From Vampirovibrio sp041737375 (lineage in GTDB: Bacteria; Cyanobacteriota; Vampirovibrionia; Vampirovibrionales; Vampirovibrionaceae): DNA of 64,000 nt. This document shows positions 17,879 to 25,698 of the stretch, in pieces. The stretch is taken from positions 124,001-188,000 of the forward strand of contig NZ_JBGSRV010000010.1 of the NCBI RefSeq assembly GCF_041737375.1. Direction: 5' to 3'. A program made the translations under genes and the position numbers. A model generated the notes under the pieces. It saw nothing but the letters and a program-made list of their open reading frames with translations, was not told the DNA's origin and did not search any database. Every line of letters begins with the position of its first letter. The stretch's first letter is position 1.

Positions 17879-18537
17879 GCGTACATTATGGATACCCGGA
17901 GCCAGAAAACGAGCAGGACGATCAACCCAAGGCGTTTCAGGTAGCGGTCCCCCCGGGACAAAGCCTGAAAGGGCGCATTGAATCCGCCTTGTTTATGACC
18001 GGCAAAGCCTTGAGCATGCACGACATTGCTCAAATGATCGATGCCCCTTACGAGGAAACCGAATTTGCGTTAATGGAATTAATGGGCGATTACAATTTTC
18101 GGGAAGGTTCTTCTCTGGAAATTGATGACACCGACGGCTACATTTTGCAGGTAAAGGAAGAGTACGGCGACATGGTGAACAAAATGATGCCGCTGGAAAT
18201 GTCCGCTGCCGAATTACGCACCTTATCGGCCATTGCCATCAAGGCCCCGGTGTTGCAATCGGATTTAATTGAATGGCGGGGCAGCGTGGCCTACGACCAT
18301 ATCGCCAACCTGCTCAAGCACAAACTCATTACCAAGCGCCGAGACGGACGCTCCTATCAACTGAACGTAACCCGCCACTTCCACGAGTATTTTAAACTAA
18401 CCGCCGATCGCAAAGATTTGGCGCACCTGGTTAAACTGATTGGCAAAGAAAACCGTGGCGCAGAAATTACCCCCGAAATGCCGGAAGCCTATGCGGGCGA
18501 CTACGAGGACGCTGCGGCTGAAGATGTGGTGAGTTAA
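17875..18537 (+). CDS. scpB: Segregation and condensation protein B
   Basis: Protein of 220 residues with two winged-helix units: LKGRIESALFMTGKALSMHDIAQMI and LSAIAIKAPVLQSDLIEWRGSVAYDHIANLLKHKLI, followed by KRRDGRSYQLNVTRHFHEYF. ScpB dimers bind the ScpA linker in the SMC complex. The start overlaps the scpA stop by four bases. An N-terminal acidic tail of about 30 residues and a C-terminal acidic tail are probably disordered. Confidence 0.95.
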   Translation: MSVHYGYPEPENEQDDQPKAFQVAVPPGQSLKGRIESALFMTGKALSMHDIAQMIDAPYEETEFALMELMGDYNFREGSSLEIDDTDGYILQVKEEYGDMVNKMMPLEMSAAELRTLSAIAIKAPVLQSDLIEWRGSVAYDHIANLLKHKLITKRRDGRSYQLNVTRHFHEYFKLTADRKDLAHLVKLIGKENRGAEITPEMPEAYAGDYEDAAAEDVVS

Positions 18538-18635
18538 ACGTTTAAACGCGCTGCTCCGATCGGATGGTTCGTGTCTTTTTGAATTGTGTTGACCACGAGC
18601 CGATACAGAAAAATTTAACCCGCCACAAACCAAAT

Positions 18636-18914
18636 TTACCGGAATTTATCCAGTCGATTACCCATGCTCTTGGGATTGACGTAGGCGATATCGCCCTCTA
18701 CTTTTTCCACCTGGGCTTGCATCTGATCAATGCGCTGCTGGGCGATTTTTCGGTTTTTCCCCAAATTGACCACCGTTTTAATCAGGTGCAACATATCCCC
18801 GGTGAGCACTTGAAACGGATTACGCTCGGTTATAAAAGAATTCAGGCTGGCCGCATACAAAAATGGATCGGTGGACTGGGGGGATGGGTTGGATTTTTTG
18901 GAAGGGGGTTCCAT
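18636..18914 (-). CDS. Small unknown protein, last gene of a three-gene cluster
   Basis: Protein of 92 residues. GAGGAG precedes the ATG, a strong translation signal. Residues 1-20 are Ser/Pro-rich. Residues 20-75 are likely helical (AASLNSFITERNPFQVLTGDMLHLIKTVVNLG, then a charged coiled-coil-like stretch KNRKIAQQRIDQMQAQVEKVEGD). No signal peptide and no recognised family. It is downstream of two other unknown genes on the minus strand (18980-19927 and 20025-20354) with a 65-nt gap, and all three share coiled-coil character. A common complex is an inference. Confidence 0.6.
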   Translation of the reverse strand: MEPPSKKSNPSPQSTDPFLYAASLNSFITERNPFQVLTGDMLHLIKTVVNLGKNRKIAQQRIDQMQAQVEKVEGDIAYVNPKSMGNRLDKFR

Positions 18915-18979
18915 CAGCCGCTCCTCGTTTATTCCCTTGAAAAGACGCTAAAACTTTAGAGAAGTTATAAAGAATGCCT

Positions 18980-19927
18980 TTAAATATTTTCCAACGCTTT
19001 TTTGTCGCCCTCTACGCCTTCCTTTAAAAGCTTTTTCAAAATTTCTTCCTGGGCATCAAATTGTTTCACCGTGGTTTCCAGGTTCTTGATTTTAGTGGTG
19101 AGAATGGTGTCGGCATTCACCAAAATACGGTTTGAAATTTGTTGAAAACTGGAAAGCACAGCACCAGACAGGCCATTTAAAACAGCGCCGCCCGCAGCCG
19201 CAGCCAGGCCAAACGGACCAAAAAACGGCCCTAAGGTGGTCAGCAAGCCCCCAATGCCGCTCACAATGCCTGCGGCTGGCATCACCCAATTTCGGCCATA
19301 ACCGGCCCCAGCGGCAGTGCCGGTTACCAAACCGCCCGCCGTGGCAGCGGCACCCAGGCCCGAAGCGCCACCGGCGATCCATCCGTTATTTAAAACACCT
19401 GCGGCCCCCGCAATGGGACTGGCCCCACCCGTAAAAAAGCCACCGCCCACCGTTCCGGCTGAGGGATAGTTGGGATGCCCCACCCCGGAAAAACCCAAAG
19501 CACTGGCCCCCAAAGAACCAATGCCCAACGCTGAAAACGCGCTGAGCGGCCCAATGGATGAATTATTAACCGGTGCTGCCCCACCGGAATTAAAACCCGT
19601 TACGTTGGAAAAAGGCGCCAAGCCAAAAGCGGCCTGTCCACCCGGCCCAACACCGGTACCGCCTGAAATGGGCGAGTAATAGGAAGTACCCGGAATATTA
19701 ATGGCTTCACTGCCAAAGGTCGGTAAAAAAGGCGCACCGCCAAACATGCGGGCAACATTCATTAATAAGCTGCCAAATTTACCAACGCCGCTTCCCCCCA
19801 GGGCAGGGCCAGAAACGGTTAAATCCCGCAAGCGATCATACGTTTCAAACAGTTCGGCTTTTGCGGCACTGCTGGAAATACCATAACTATTTAAGATAAC
19901 CAGATAAGAATCGTGTTTATAACTCAT
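18980..19927 (-). CDS. Gly/Ala-rich unknown protein with C-terminal coiled coil
   Basis: Protein of about 315 residues. Residues 1-35 look globular (MSYKHDSYLVILNSYGISSSAAKAELFETYDRL). Residues 40-235 are dominated by Gly, Ala, Ser and Pro, including a Gly-zipper-like hydrophobic segment (AAGIVSGIGGLLTTLGPFFG, then LAAAAGGAVLNGLSGAVL). The last 60 residues form an amphipathic coiled coil (KIKNLETTVKQFDAQEEILKKLL). This plan recalls proteins that insert in membranes or assemble into filaments, but no family is recognised. GGGAGG lies 13 nt before the ATG at 19927. An ATG at 19939 would abut that site. Confidence 0.65.
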   Translation of the reverse strand: MSYKHDSYLVILNSYGISSSAAKAELFETYDRLRDLTVSGPALGGSGVGKFGSLLMNVARMFGGAPFLPTFGSEAINIPGTSYYSPISGGTGVGPGGQAAFGLAPFSNVTGFNSGGAAPVNNSSIGPLSAFSALGIGSLGASALGFSGVGHPNYPSAGTVGGGFFTGGASPIAGAAGVLNNGWIAGGASGLGAAATAGGLVTGTAAGAGYGRNWVMPAAGIVSGIGGLLTTLGPFFGPFGLAAAAGGAVLNGLSGAVLSSFQQISNRILVNADTILTTKIKNLETTVKQFDAQEEILKKLLKEGVEGDKKALENI

Positions 19928-20024
19928 CGCGCGGAGCATACCTCCCGGTCAATTGAGGGGGTTCAGGGCCAATGGCGGCTGTAGAAAACATTGGCCTTAA
20001 ACGGCCTATTGCTACTATCGGCAG

Positions 20025-20354
20025 TTAGGCAAAAGTCTTGAATGTCAGTTCAATATTCTTATCAATTACTTTTTTTACCGCTTCCAGCTCGGTTTGAACG
20101 GCCTGTTGCTGGGTATCCACCCGACGGAGCTGAAGTTCCAAAGCCTTATCCAAACTTTGCAGGGCGATAATGCGAAGCTGAATACGAACAGCCTCATTCG
20201 GATCGAAATCCTGTGTGGTTGAGACGTTAAACAGATCATTGGTCACATTCGCCAATTCCAGGCGAGACTGGTTAATCTGCTGTCCGGTTAATTCCAGATC
20301 GTTCTTGCGGGCAGTCAACACAAGATACCTGGACTGGCTGGCTGCAAGTCCCAT
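20025..20354 (-). CDS. Small coiled-coil protein, first gene of the cluster
   Basis: Protein of about 109 residues from the ATG at 20354 (AAGGAT 7 nt upstream). An in-frame start at 20402 has no such signal. It begins MGLAASQSRYLVLTARKNDL and continues as a predicted helical protein with regular hydrophobic spacing (GQQINQSRLELANVTNDLF, then LQSLDKALELQLRRVDTQQQAVQTELEAVKKVIDKNIE). I recall proteins with a similar MGLAASQ-R-L-LTARK opening from non-photosynthetic cyanobacterial relatives, but cannot verify this here. No signal peptide. Function unknown. Confidence 0.65.
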   Translation of the reverse strand: MGLAASQSRYLVLTARKNDLELTGQQINQSRLELANVTNDLFNVSTTQDFDPNEAVRIQLRIIALQSLDKALELQLRRVDTQQQAVQTELEAVKKVIDKNIELTFKTFA

Positions 20355-20812
20355 AATCAATTTATCCTTTTGGCGTCTTCCCGTTTTGCTTTTTTGCTCC
20401 AAGTCTTAAATCAGGTATCGGAGATGGAGCGAAAAATCTTTAACGCACAATGGCAATTCGGGTTTGAGTTCCTCCTTTTGGGGGAATTTTTAAAACACTG
20501 AATTCATGACAAAATCATGGTTTCAGACACAGTTCATGCGGGTTTCCACCACCTTGCACACCCTGTAAACATCCCTTGCCTATTGCGGAGTATAAACAGA
20601 TTTTGAATCAGATCATGTAAAATTAGGTAAAATTTTGTTTAGTACAGCAATGGGTTATGGGTTGGTCAAAATTTTAAACAGGGTAGTACAACGTTTAACC
20701 CCAATTGGCGGCAAAGCTGGCAGGTAAAATGAGCCGATAAGACATATACAATTTTAAAAGCAATGATACAATAGCACTGAGAAAAACCCGGATAGCGAGA
20801 GGAGTTTTAGCA
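20355..20812. other. Intergenic region between divergent genes
   Basis: No gene supported in this 458-nt stretch. On the minus strand an excellent AAGGAGG (around 20474-20480) precedes only a 17-codon open frame starting at TTG, which I do not call. The right half is AT-rich and contains the extended -10 promoter of the gene at 20813. Confidence 0.5.
20764..20772 (+). promoter_or_regulatory. Extended -10 promoter of the phasin/histone-like gene
   Basis: TG-A-TACAAT with the hexamer at 20767-20772. No -35 match is seen. The leader to the TTG start at 20813 would be about 35 nt and contains AGAGGAG. Confidence 0.5.
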
Positions 20813-21757
20813 TTGAAAACCCAGAAGGTTACGGCCAAAAAAAATGGCCCTGCCAAAAAACCAGTTGCCAAAAAAGCGACCGCCAAGGTTAGCGCCAAGT
20901 CGATTGTAAGCAAAGCCAGCGCCAACGGAAAAGTTCATTCCAGCGCCAAAAAAGCCAAAGGGAACGATTCTCTGGACGGCTTGAAAAAAGCGTTTCTGAT
21001 TGGATTGGGCGCCACGGTCATGACCGCTGAAAGAATGCGTGACTCGGTCAGCGACATTGTGGACGAAATGGTTGCCCGTGGGGATATTAAACCCAACGAA
21101 GCCAAAAAAGTGGCCGAAGATTTGAAAAAGAAATTTCAAACCAGCAAGTCTGATTTTGAAAAAACAGTTCGCAAAGCCATGGACTCAGCCAGTGACACCC
21201 TTGGCAAAGTCACTTCCGGGTTTAAAAAAGCAACGGCCCAAAAGCCAGCGGCTAAAAAAGCAGTGAAACCAACCGCCAAAAAAGCAGCGAAACCAGCCGC
21301 TAAAAAAACCGTTGCCAAAAAAATAACCAAGCCAGCGCCCAAAAAGGCAGTGGCTAAAAAAGCAGTGAAGCCAGTTGCCAAAAAAGCAGCAGCCGTTAAA
21401 AAGACCGTTGCCAAAAAGGTAACCAAGCCAGCCGCCAAAAAAGCGGTGACTAAAAAAGCCACCCCAGCAAAAGCCAAAGCGGTTAAAAAAATAGTGAAGC
21501 CAGCGACCAAAAAGACAGCAGCCAAGCCAGCCGCAAAAAAAGTAACCGCCAAAAAAGCGGCAGCGCCCGTTAAAAAAGCGGCCGCCAAAACAGCGGTAAA
21601 AAAAGTAGTCGCTAAAAAACCGGTAGCAGCCAAAAAGGCAGTGGCTAAAAAGCCCGCTGTTAAAAAAGCGGCTCCCAAGCAGGTGAAAGCCACTGTGAAC
21701 AAAAAACCGGCCGTTGAGCCAAAGCCATCGCTGCCCGAAATTTCGGCAACCGCTTAA
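20813..21757 (+). CDS. PhaF-like phasin domain fused to a histone-H1-like Lys/Ala tail
   Basis: Protein of 314 residues. Residues 1-50 are basic (KKPVAKKATAK). Residues 52-130 form an amphipathic helical domain: DSLDGLKKAFLIGLGATVMTA, then DIVDEMVARGDIKPNEAKKVAEDLKKKF. This is the pattern of the PHA-granule regulator/phasin family (COG3937-like). From residue 140 on it is about 170 residues of KPAAKK/VAKK-type repeats, as in PhaF, AlgP and histone H1. In pseudomonads PhaF binds both granules and DNA. A nucleoid-associated role is likely here, and no PHA synthase is in the window. The start is a TTG after AGAGGAG. Its stop overlaps the acpS stop on the other strand. Confidence 0.85.
   Translation: MKTQKVTAKKNGPAKKPVAKKATAKVSAKSIVSKASANGKVHSSAKKAKGNDSLDGLKKAFLIGLGATVMTAERMRDSVSDIVDEMVARGDIKPNEAKKVAEDLKKKFQTSKSDFEKTVRKAMDSASDTLGKVTSGFKKATAQKPAAKKAVKPTAKKAAKPAAKKTVAKKITKPAPKKAVAKKAVKPVAKKAAAVKKTVAKKVTKPAAKKAVTKKATPAKAKAVKKIVKPATKKTAAKPAAKKVTAKKAAAPVKKAAAKTAVKKVVAKKPVAAKKAVAKKPAVKKAAPKQVKATVNKKPAVEPKPSLPEISATA
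21241..21700 (+). repeat. Degenerate AAAAA(G/C)C-type coding repeat (Lys-Lys-Ala)
   Basis: Irregular tandem repeats coding for variations of KPAAKKAVAKK. The coding strand is rich in GCCAAAAAAG-like blocks. Such tracts often vary in length between strains and are prone to slippage. Confidence 0.7.
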
Positions 21758-22206
21758 CCGGTCGATAGACCGATAACTGTGGCCATCGCATAATCCCCAT
21801 CATGGGACAGGCTGATGCGCCAATGCCGGATACCAAGCTCCGTTGAAACCTGCAAAGCCCTCCCGGTTAATACCAAATCGGGGGGGCTTTTCGGTTGAGA
21901 GAGGACTTCCAGATCCTGCCAGTAAACACCCTGACACCAGCCCAAGCCATTCAGCCCCGTACCCAAAGCCTTGGAGGCGGCTTCTTTAATGGCAATTCGA
22001 CCGGCAACCCGCTTTAAAAAAACCGATTCCTTCAAGTCCCCTTGCCCCTGACAATAGGCCAGCTCCTGAGGGGTTAAAAATCGAGCCGGATAGCGCATAC
22101 CAAATCGGGCATATCCGCTAGCCAACCGGGGAATATAAACCAGATCGGTTCCCAAATGTAGAAGGGGCCAAGGGCCTTGTGTCGTATGGTTCGAATTCAA
22201 AGTCAT
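21754..22206 (-). CDS. acpS: Holo-[acyl-carrier-protein] synthase
   Basis: Protein of about 150 residues from the ATG at 22206. Earlier in-frame starts at 22215 and 22245 are possible. AcpS transfers phosphopantetheine from CoA to the acyl carrier protein. Conserved motifs: GTDLVYIPRL with the metal-binding Asp, RIAIKEAASKALGTG with the catalytic Glu and Lys, and ISLSHDGDYAMATV. The usual family length is about 120-130 residues, so the N-terminus is somewhat longer. TATAAT lies 7 nt upstream of this ATG with no Shine-Dalgarno, which supports both this start and a leaderless transcript. Confidence 0.92.
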   Translation of the reverse strand: MTLNSNHTTQGPWPLLHLGTDLVYIPRLASGYARFGMRYPARFLTPQELAYCQGQGDLKESVFLKRVAGRIAIKEAASKALGTGLNGLGWCQGVYWQDLEVLSQPKSPPDLVLTGRALQVSTELGIRHWRISLSHDGDYAMATVIGLSTG

Positions 22207-22213
22207 GTGTGAC

Positions 22214-22219
22214 ATTATA
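22214..22219 (-). promoter_or_regulatory. -10 hexamer of a leaderless acpS promoter
   Basis: A perfect TATAAT on the minus strand ends 7 nt before the ATG at 22206. The -35 region is poor. Confidence 0.45.
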
Positions 22220-22263
22220 CGACGAGTAGCAAAACAGCTCCCCAACCATTTGGCAACCCGCCA

Positions 22264-23124
22264 CTAAAGACGTGGCGAGGCAAACATGGCACTGGGAGCA
22301 GATACGGCATAAGGATTTGTGAACGGACGCACACCAAATTGAGGCGGGTTTGCCATGGGCAAAGGCTCCGGCGGAGTGGCAAATGAGGATGGCGCATGCG
22401 GACTTTTGGATTGCGTACCAATGCGCTTGCTAACGGCATCTACAATTTTTTCGGAATGATCTCGAGTGACTCGCTCCAGCAAATAGCCCGCCAAGGCCAC
22501 CGTCGGAATGGAACTAATCAGGATGGGCGCAATTTTATAAACACCCTCGGTAATAAAGGCTTTGTTTTTGACCAACAATTTTTCCGCCTCAGACAAGCCT
22601 TCTGTTTTTACATGAGCAGTGGCTTTGTGCTTGAGTGATTTTAAAACGGGCGCTTCAAAAACATCTGAAATTTTTTGGGCCAAGGGCGATAATTGGTCCT
22701 CGGCGATGCGGGGGAAACTGTCCCACGTCAATTTCAGCCGAACCGGAGCGGGCTTTTCCTTGGTGGTCAAATCCCGCCACGCGTTTTTCAAAGGATAATC
22801 ACTGTCCAGTTTGCGCTCGGTAATGCCCAAATGAGAGCGAAGGCCCTTTTTAACGCCCCACTGAACCAGACGAAGCACCAAAAAGCCCATACCAAAGCCA
22901 CCAATTTCTCGCATGTCCGTCCGAATGGACTCACGATAACGGAAAGGCCCTTCCGGGGTGCCCACCGATTTAAGGGCTGAAATATTGGCCACCACAATGC
23001 GAGAAAGCACCAAGGCAAAAGAGGCCAAAATCAGAGATTGATCCCGAAAAAAGCCGGGTTGATTCAAAACATTATTGCCCAGGTTTCGGGCCACTTGCGG
23101 TAAATTTTTCAAAGGCTGCATCAC
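22264..23124 (-). CDS. Unknown membrane protein with Pro-rich tail
   Basis: Protein of 286 residues. A hydrophobic segment near residues 28-50 (SLILASFALVLSRIVVANISAL) and another near 205-225 (KIAPILISSIPTVALAGYLL) are likely membrane helices. A third is possible around 75-90 (GFGMGFLVLRLVQWGV). The charged RESIRTDMREIGGFG segment lies between them. The last 50 residues are Pro/Ala/Ser-rich and end NPYAVSAPSAMFASPRL. No family recognised. The start overlaps the stop of the upstream gene at 23121 (ATGA), so the two are translated together and probably act together. Confidence 0.7.
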   Translation of the reverse strand: MMQPLKNLPQVARNLGNNVLNQPGFFRDQSLILASFALVLSRIVVANISALKSVGTPEGPFRYRESIRTDMREIGGFGMGFLVLRLVQWGVKKGLRSHLGITERKLDSDYPLKNAWRDLTTKEKPAPVRLKLTWDSFPRIAEDQLSPLAQKISDVFEAPVLKSLKHKATAHVKTEGLSEAEKLLVKNKAFITEGVYKIAPILISSIPTVALAGYLLERVTRDHSEKIVDAVSKRIGTQSKSPHAPSSFATPPEPLPMANPPQFGVRPFTNPYAVSAPSAMFASPRL

Positions 23125-24230
23125 AATCCCCCGCCGGGTTTTGGAAAGGGATACCCACCACTATGAACCGGCGGTGGAAAAACAGACATGGCAAAACCGG
23201 AAGCGCCACCCTGCATTTTGGGATTGGGCAAGTAAACCGGGGGTGGTATCACCCCTAAGTGGGCAGGGCCAACCGGCAAGCCCGGTGAGGGGGACAACAG
23301 GGAAAAAGACTTGGGGGCCGTCTGTAAGGGGGCCTCTGGAATGGGTAATATGGCATTTTTCGCTAATTTTTGCTGTTCTTTTTTGGCGAAGAACTTTTTG
23401 GCGCCGGGGGCAATCACCCGATCGTTCATCCACTGGGTTAACGTGCCACCCACAATGGCGCTGGAGGCCACCCCAATGGCGATACCCAGCACAGCCAGCT
23501 TGTTGTTTTTCATGGCAAAATCTTTCAACGGTTTCACTTCGTTGACAATTTTGCTCAAGGCCTCATCCATCTCAGCCAGTTGAGGGCCTTTCACCAAATC
23601 GCTTCGCCCTGCCACCAATTTATCCCGAAGCCGGTTTTTCACGGTCACCAAATTGGCTTTACCGGTTGAGCCCGTACCCGGCAAGGCATGCTCATACAAG
23701 GTGTTGTAAACCATATGATTGGGCCGTTCTTTTCCGGTAGGCGAATACTTGCCAAATACATCCTCGGCGGATTCCCGAAGGCGTTGATCCAAATCATCAA
23801 TGGTAATTTTGAGATTGGCAATTTTAAGATTTTCCAAAGTGGATTTGCCCGACTGAAACTCCGCGTTATGCTCCAAGCCTTTAAACAGGTTCTCTTTCTG
23901 GTTCAAAAAGTGCAGCTCTGGCCGACGATCCCAGCGATCGGCCAACTTATCCACCAAATCCTGGCCCAGGTGCAAGCAAAGCATGTAGCCCATGGTGCCA
24001 AAAATTTCCACAAAGAAGCGTTCCGCCATAGACTGCTTCTTTTGCGCCTCAGAAATATGAGGGTCGCTTTGCTTGGAGGGACGATTTTCCAGCACCCGCA
24101 TCACGCCCGTTGCCAGCCGGGTGAGCACCGCAACTTCAGCCAGGTAAACCAGGTTACCGGGCAGAGGCAATAGCTTGGTCGTGATTGGCGGCAAAAAACC
24201 CAATCCAAGGTCCCTCGTCTTAATTATCAA
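23121..24230 (-). CDS. Unknown membrane protein with Pro-rich tail, coupled to the next gene
   Basis: Protein of 369 residues with a TTG start at 24230. A TTG at 24203 is a good alternative because AGGGAC lies 6 nt before it. Hydrophobic stretches are at about 20-45 (PLPGNLVYLAEVAVLTRLATGVM), 75-90 (IFGTMGYMLCLHLG) and 250-270 (LAVLGIAIGVASSAIVGG). Between them is a charged helical region of 150 residues. The final 80 residues are Pro/Gly-rich and end in FPKPGGGL. The layout (helices, charged middle, late helix, disordered tail) matches that of the downstream gene, suggesting paralogues or partners. Function unknown. Confidence 0.7.
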   Translation of the reverse strand: MIIKTRDLGLGFLPPITTKLLPLPGNLVYLAEVAVLTRLATGVMRVLENRPSKQSDPHISEAQKKQSMAERFFVEIFGTMGYMLCLHLGQDLVDKLADRWDRRPELHFLNQKENLFKGLEHNAEFQSGKSTLENLKIANLKITIDDLDQRLRESAEDVFGKYSPTGKERPNHMVYNTLYEHALPGTGSTGKANLVTVKNRLRDKLVAGRSDLVKGPQLAEMDEALSKIVNEVKPLKDFAMKNNKLAVLGIAIGVASSAIVGGTLTQWMNDRVIAPGAKKFFAKKEQQKLAKNAILPIPEAPLQTAPKSFSLLSPSPGLPVGPAHLGVIPPPVYLPNPKMQGGASGFAMSVFPPPVHSGGYPFPKPGGGL

Positions 24231-24507
24231 TACGTCTGTTTACCGACCTTTTGGTGGTTTAACCAAAGGTGAAATCCAGATTCCAACTAACCTAAAAAGA
24301 GATACTTATAAAAATTCCCAAACGATCGGCTAGTCTATTATAAGAAAACCATCAGACCCAATATGATGCTATTTTTGTTCAAAAAAAGCAGTACAAGCCG
24401 ATTTTGAAGCCCCTCAGCCAAAAAACGGTTTGCCTTACATATTTGTTTACAATCGAGCATCGACAGCTCAGATCCATATAAGCTAACATACCAGTGATCC
24501 GCTCAAT

Positions 24508-25542
24508 ATGAGGAAAAGCACCCCGCTTATGGCATTGACGCATCTGACATTTGGACCGACCTCTCGCCAACGCAAAGCCACTGACGCTTTACGAGTTCTG
24601 GCGCTCAGTTCCGTTATAGGCATGCTTTTGTTTCCGTTCGTGCTTAACACCCAAGCCCAAGAAAAACCCAAACAAGAAGCCCAAAACGATGCCCTTGCAT
24701 CAGCCACTGTCAAAATCGCCAAACCCGCCCCCGCTCTGGAGAAGAAGCAATTTCCGCAAGGGCGTATTTATGTCATGCGCGTTCCCGCTCAAAGCGACTA
24801 TAAAGTACTGCCCGCCGTTTCCAAAACTTTGGTCACCGTCAAATCACCGATTTGGCAAACAGCGACCATAGGCGCTGCTGGTAAAAAGCCGATTTTCATC
24901 ATCAATGGCGGCTTTTTTGACCCCAGTAACAGCCTGACCACCTCCTTTATTTTTCAAGGCGGCCTGTTGACTGCCGATCCCCGCATTAACCCCAATTTGG
25001 TCAATAACGACAAGCTTTTGCCCTATTTACCCAAAATTTTTAACCGCCCTGAATTCCGGTTGTATCTGTGCCAAAAACCCAGCGGCTCCTTTCAAACCCG
25101 CTATGATATTACCCCCAGAAACGCGGCGGTGCCTCAGGACTGCTTACTGCAATCAGCCTTGGGCGCGGGCCCTACCTTATTGCCTCAGGTGGAAGACTTT
25201 TCGGAAGGCTTTGTGGACTACAACGCAGCGGGAAAAGTGGTGAGAGATCCGGTTGGAACATCTGCCCTGAATGCCCGAAGCGCGGTTGGCATTACGGAAA
25301 AAGGGGATGTACTTCTTATGATGGCCGCCCAAAATGCCAGTAAGCCCAACGGCTCTGGCTTTAATATGACCGATTTGGCCAACCTGCTGAAGGCTCGAGG
25401 CGCAGTAAAAGCAATGGCGCTGGATGGCGGAAGCTCTTCCGGCTTTTGGCATCAGGGGCAAGCTGTTTTTGGCAAATTTGGAAATAATGGCATCCCGGTC
25501 ATCCGACCGGTTAAATCGGTGCTCATGGTCGTTCCCCGCTAA
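24508..25542 (+). CDS. Exported phosphodiester glycosidase family protein (NAGPA-like)
   Basis: Protein of 344 residues. A long polar N-region precedes a hydrophobic core near residues 29-47 (VLALSSVIGMLLFPFVLN) and a likely cleavage after AQA, so export or anchoring is expected. The domain has INGGFFDPSN (residues 132-141), SALGAGPTLL, ARSAVGITEKGDVLLM and MALDGGSSSGFW. These are hallmarks of the phosphodiester glycosidase domain found in human NAGPA and bacterial YigE. Related bacterial proteins act on envelope or sporulation substrates. The substrate here is unknown. No Shine-Dalgarno is evident before the ATG. Confidence 0.88.
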   Translation: MRKSTPLMALTHLTFGPTSRQRKATDALRVLALSSVIGMLLFPFVLNTQAQEKPKQEAQNDALASATVKIAKPAPALEKKQFPQGRIYVMRVPAQSDYKVLPAVSKTLVTVKSPIWQTATIGAAGKKPIFIINGGFFDPSNSLTTSFIFQGGLLTADPRINPNLVNNDKLLPYLPKIFNRPEFRLYLCQKPSGSFQTRYDITPRNAAVPQDCLLQSALGAGPTLLPQVEDFSEGFVDYNAAGKVVRDPVGTSALNARSAVGITEKGDVLLMMAAQNASKPNGSGFNMTDLANLLKARGAVKAMALDGGSSSGFWHQGQAVFGKFGNNGIPVIRPVKSVLMVVPR

Positions 25543-25698
25543 AGAGCACTGCGGCTCATAGGCCTGCGGGGAGGCTTACTTTACAAAATATTTCTCAATT
25601 TAACCCGTTTTCTATTACAATAGGCTGAGTTAGAGTCTGTATCCTTAAAGAAAGTGCGCTTAGGCCCAGCATCCGAATCGAAACAGGGTGAAAACAGG

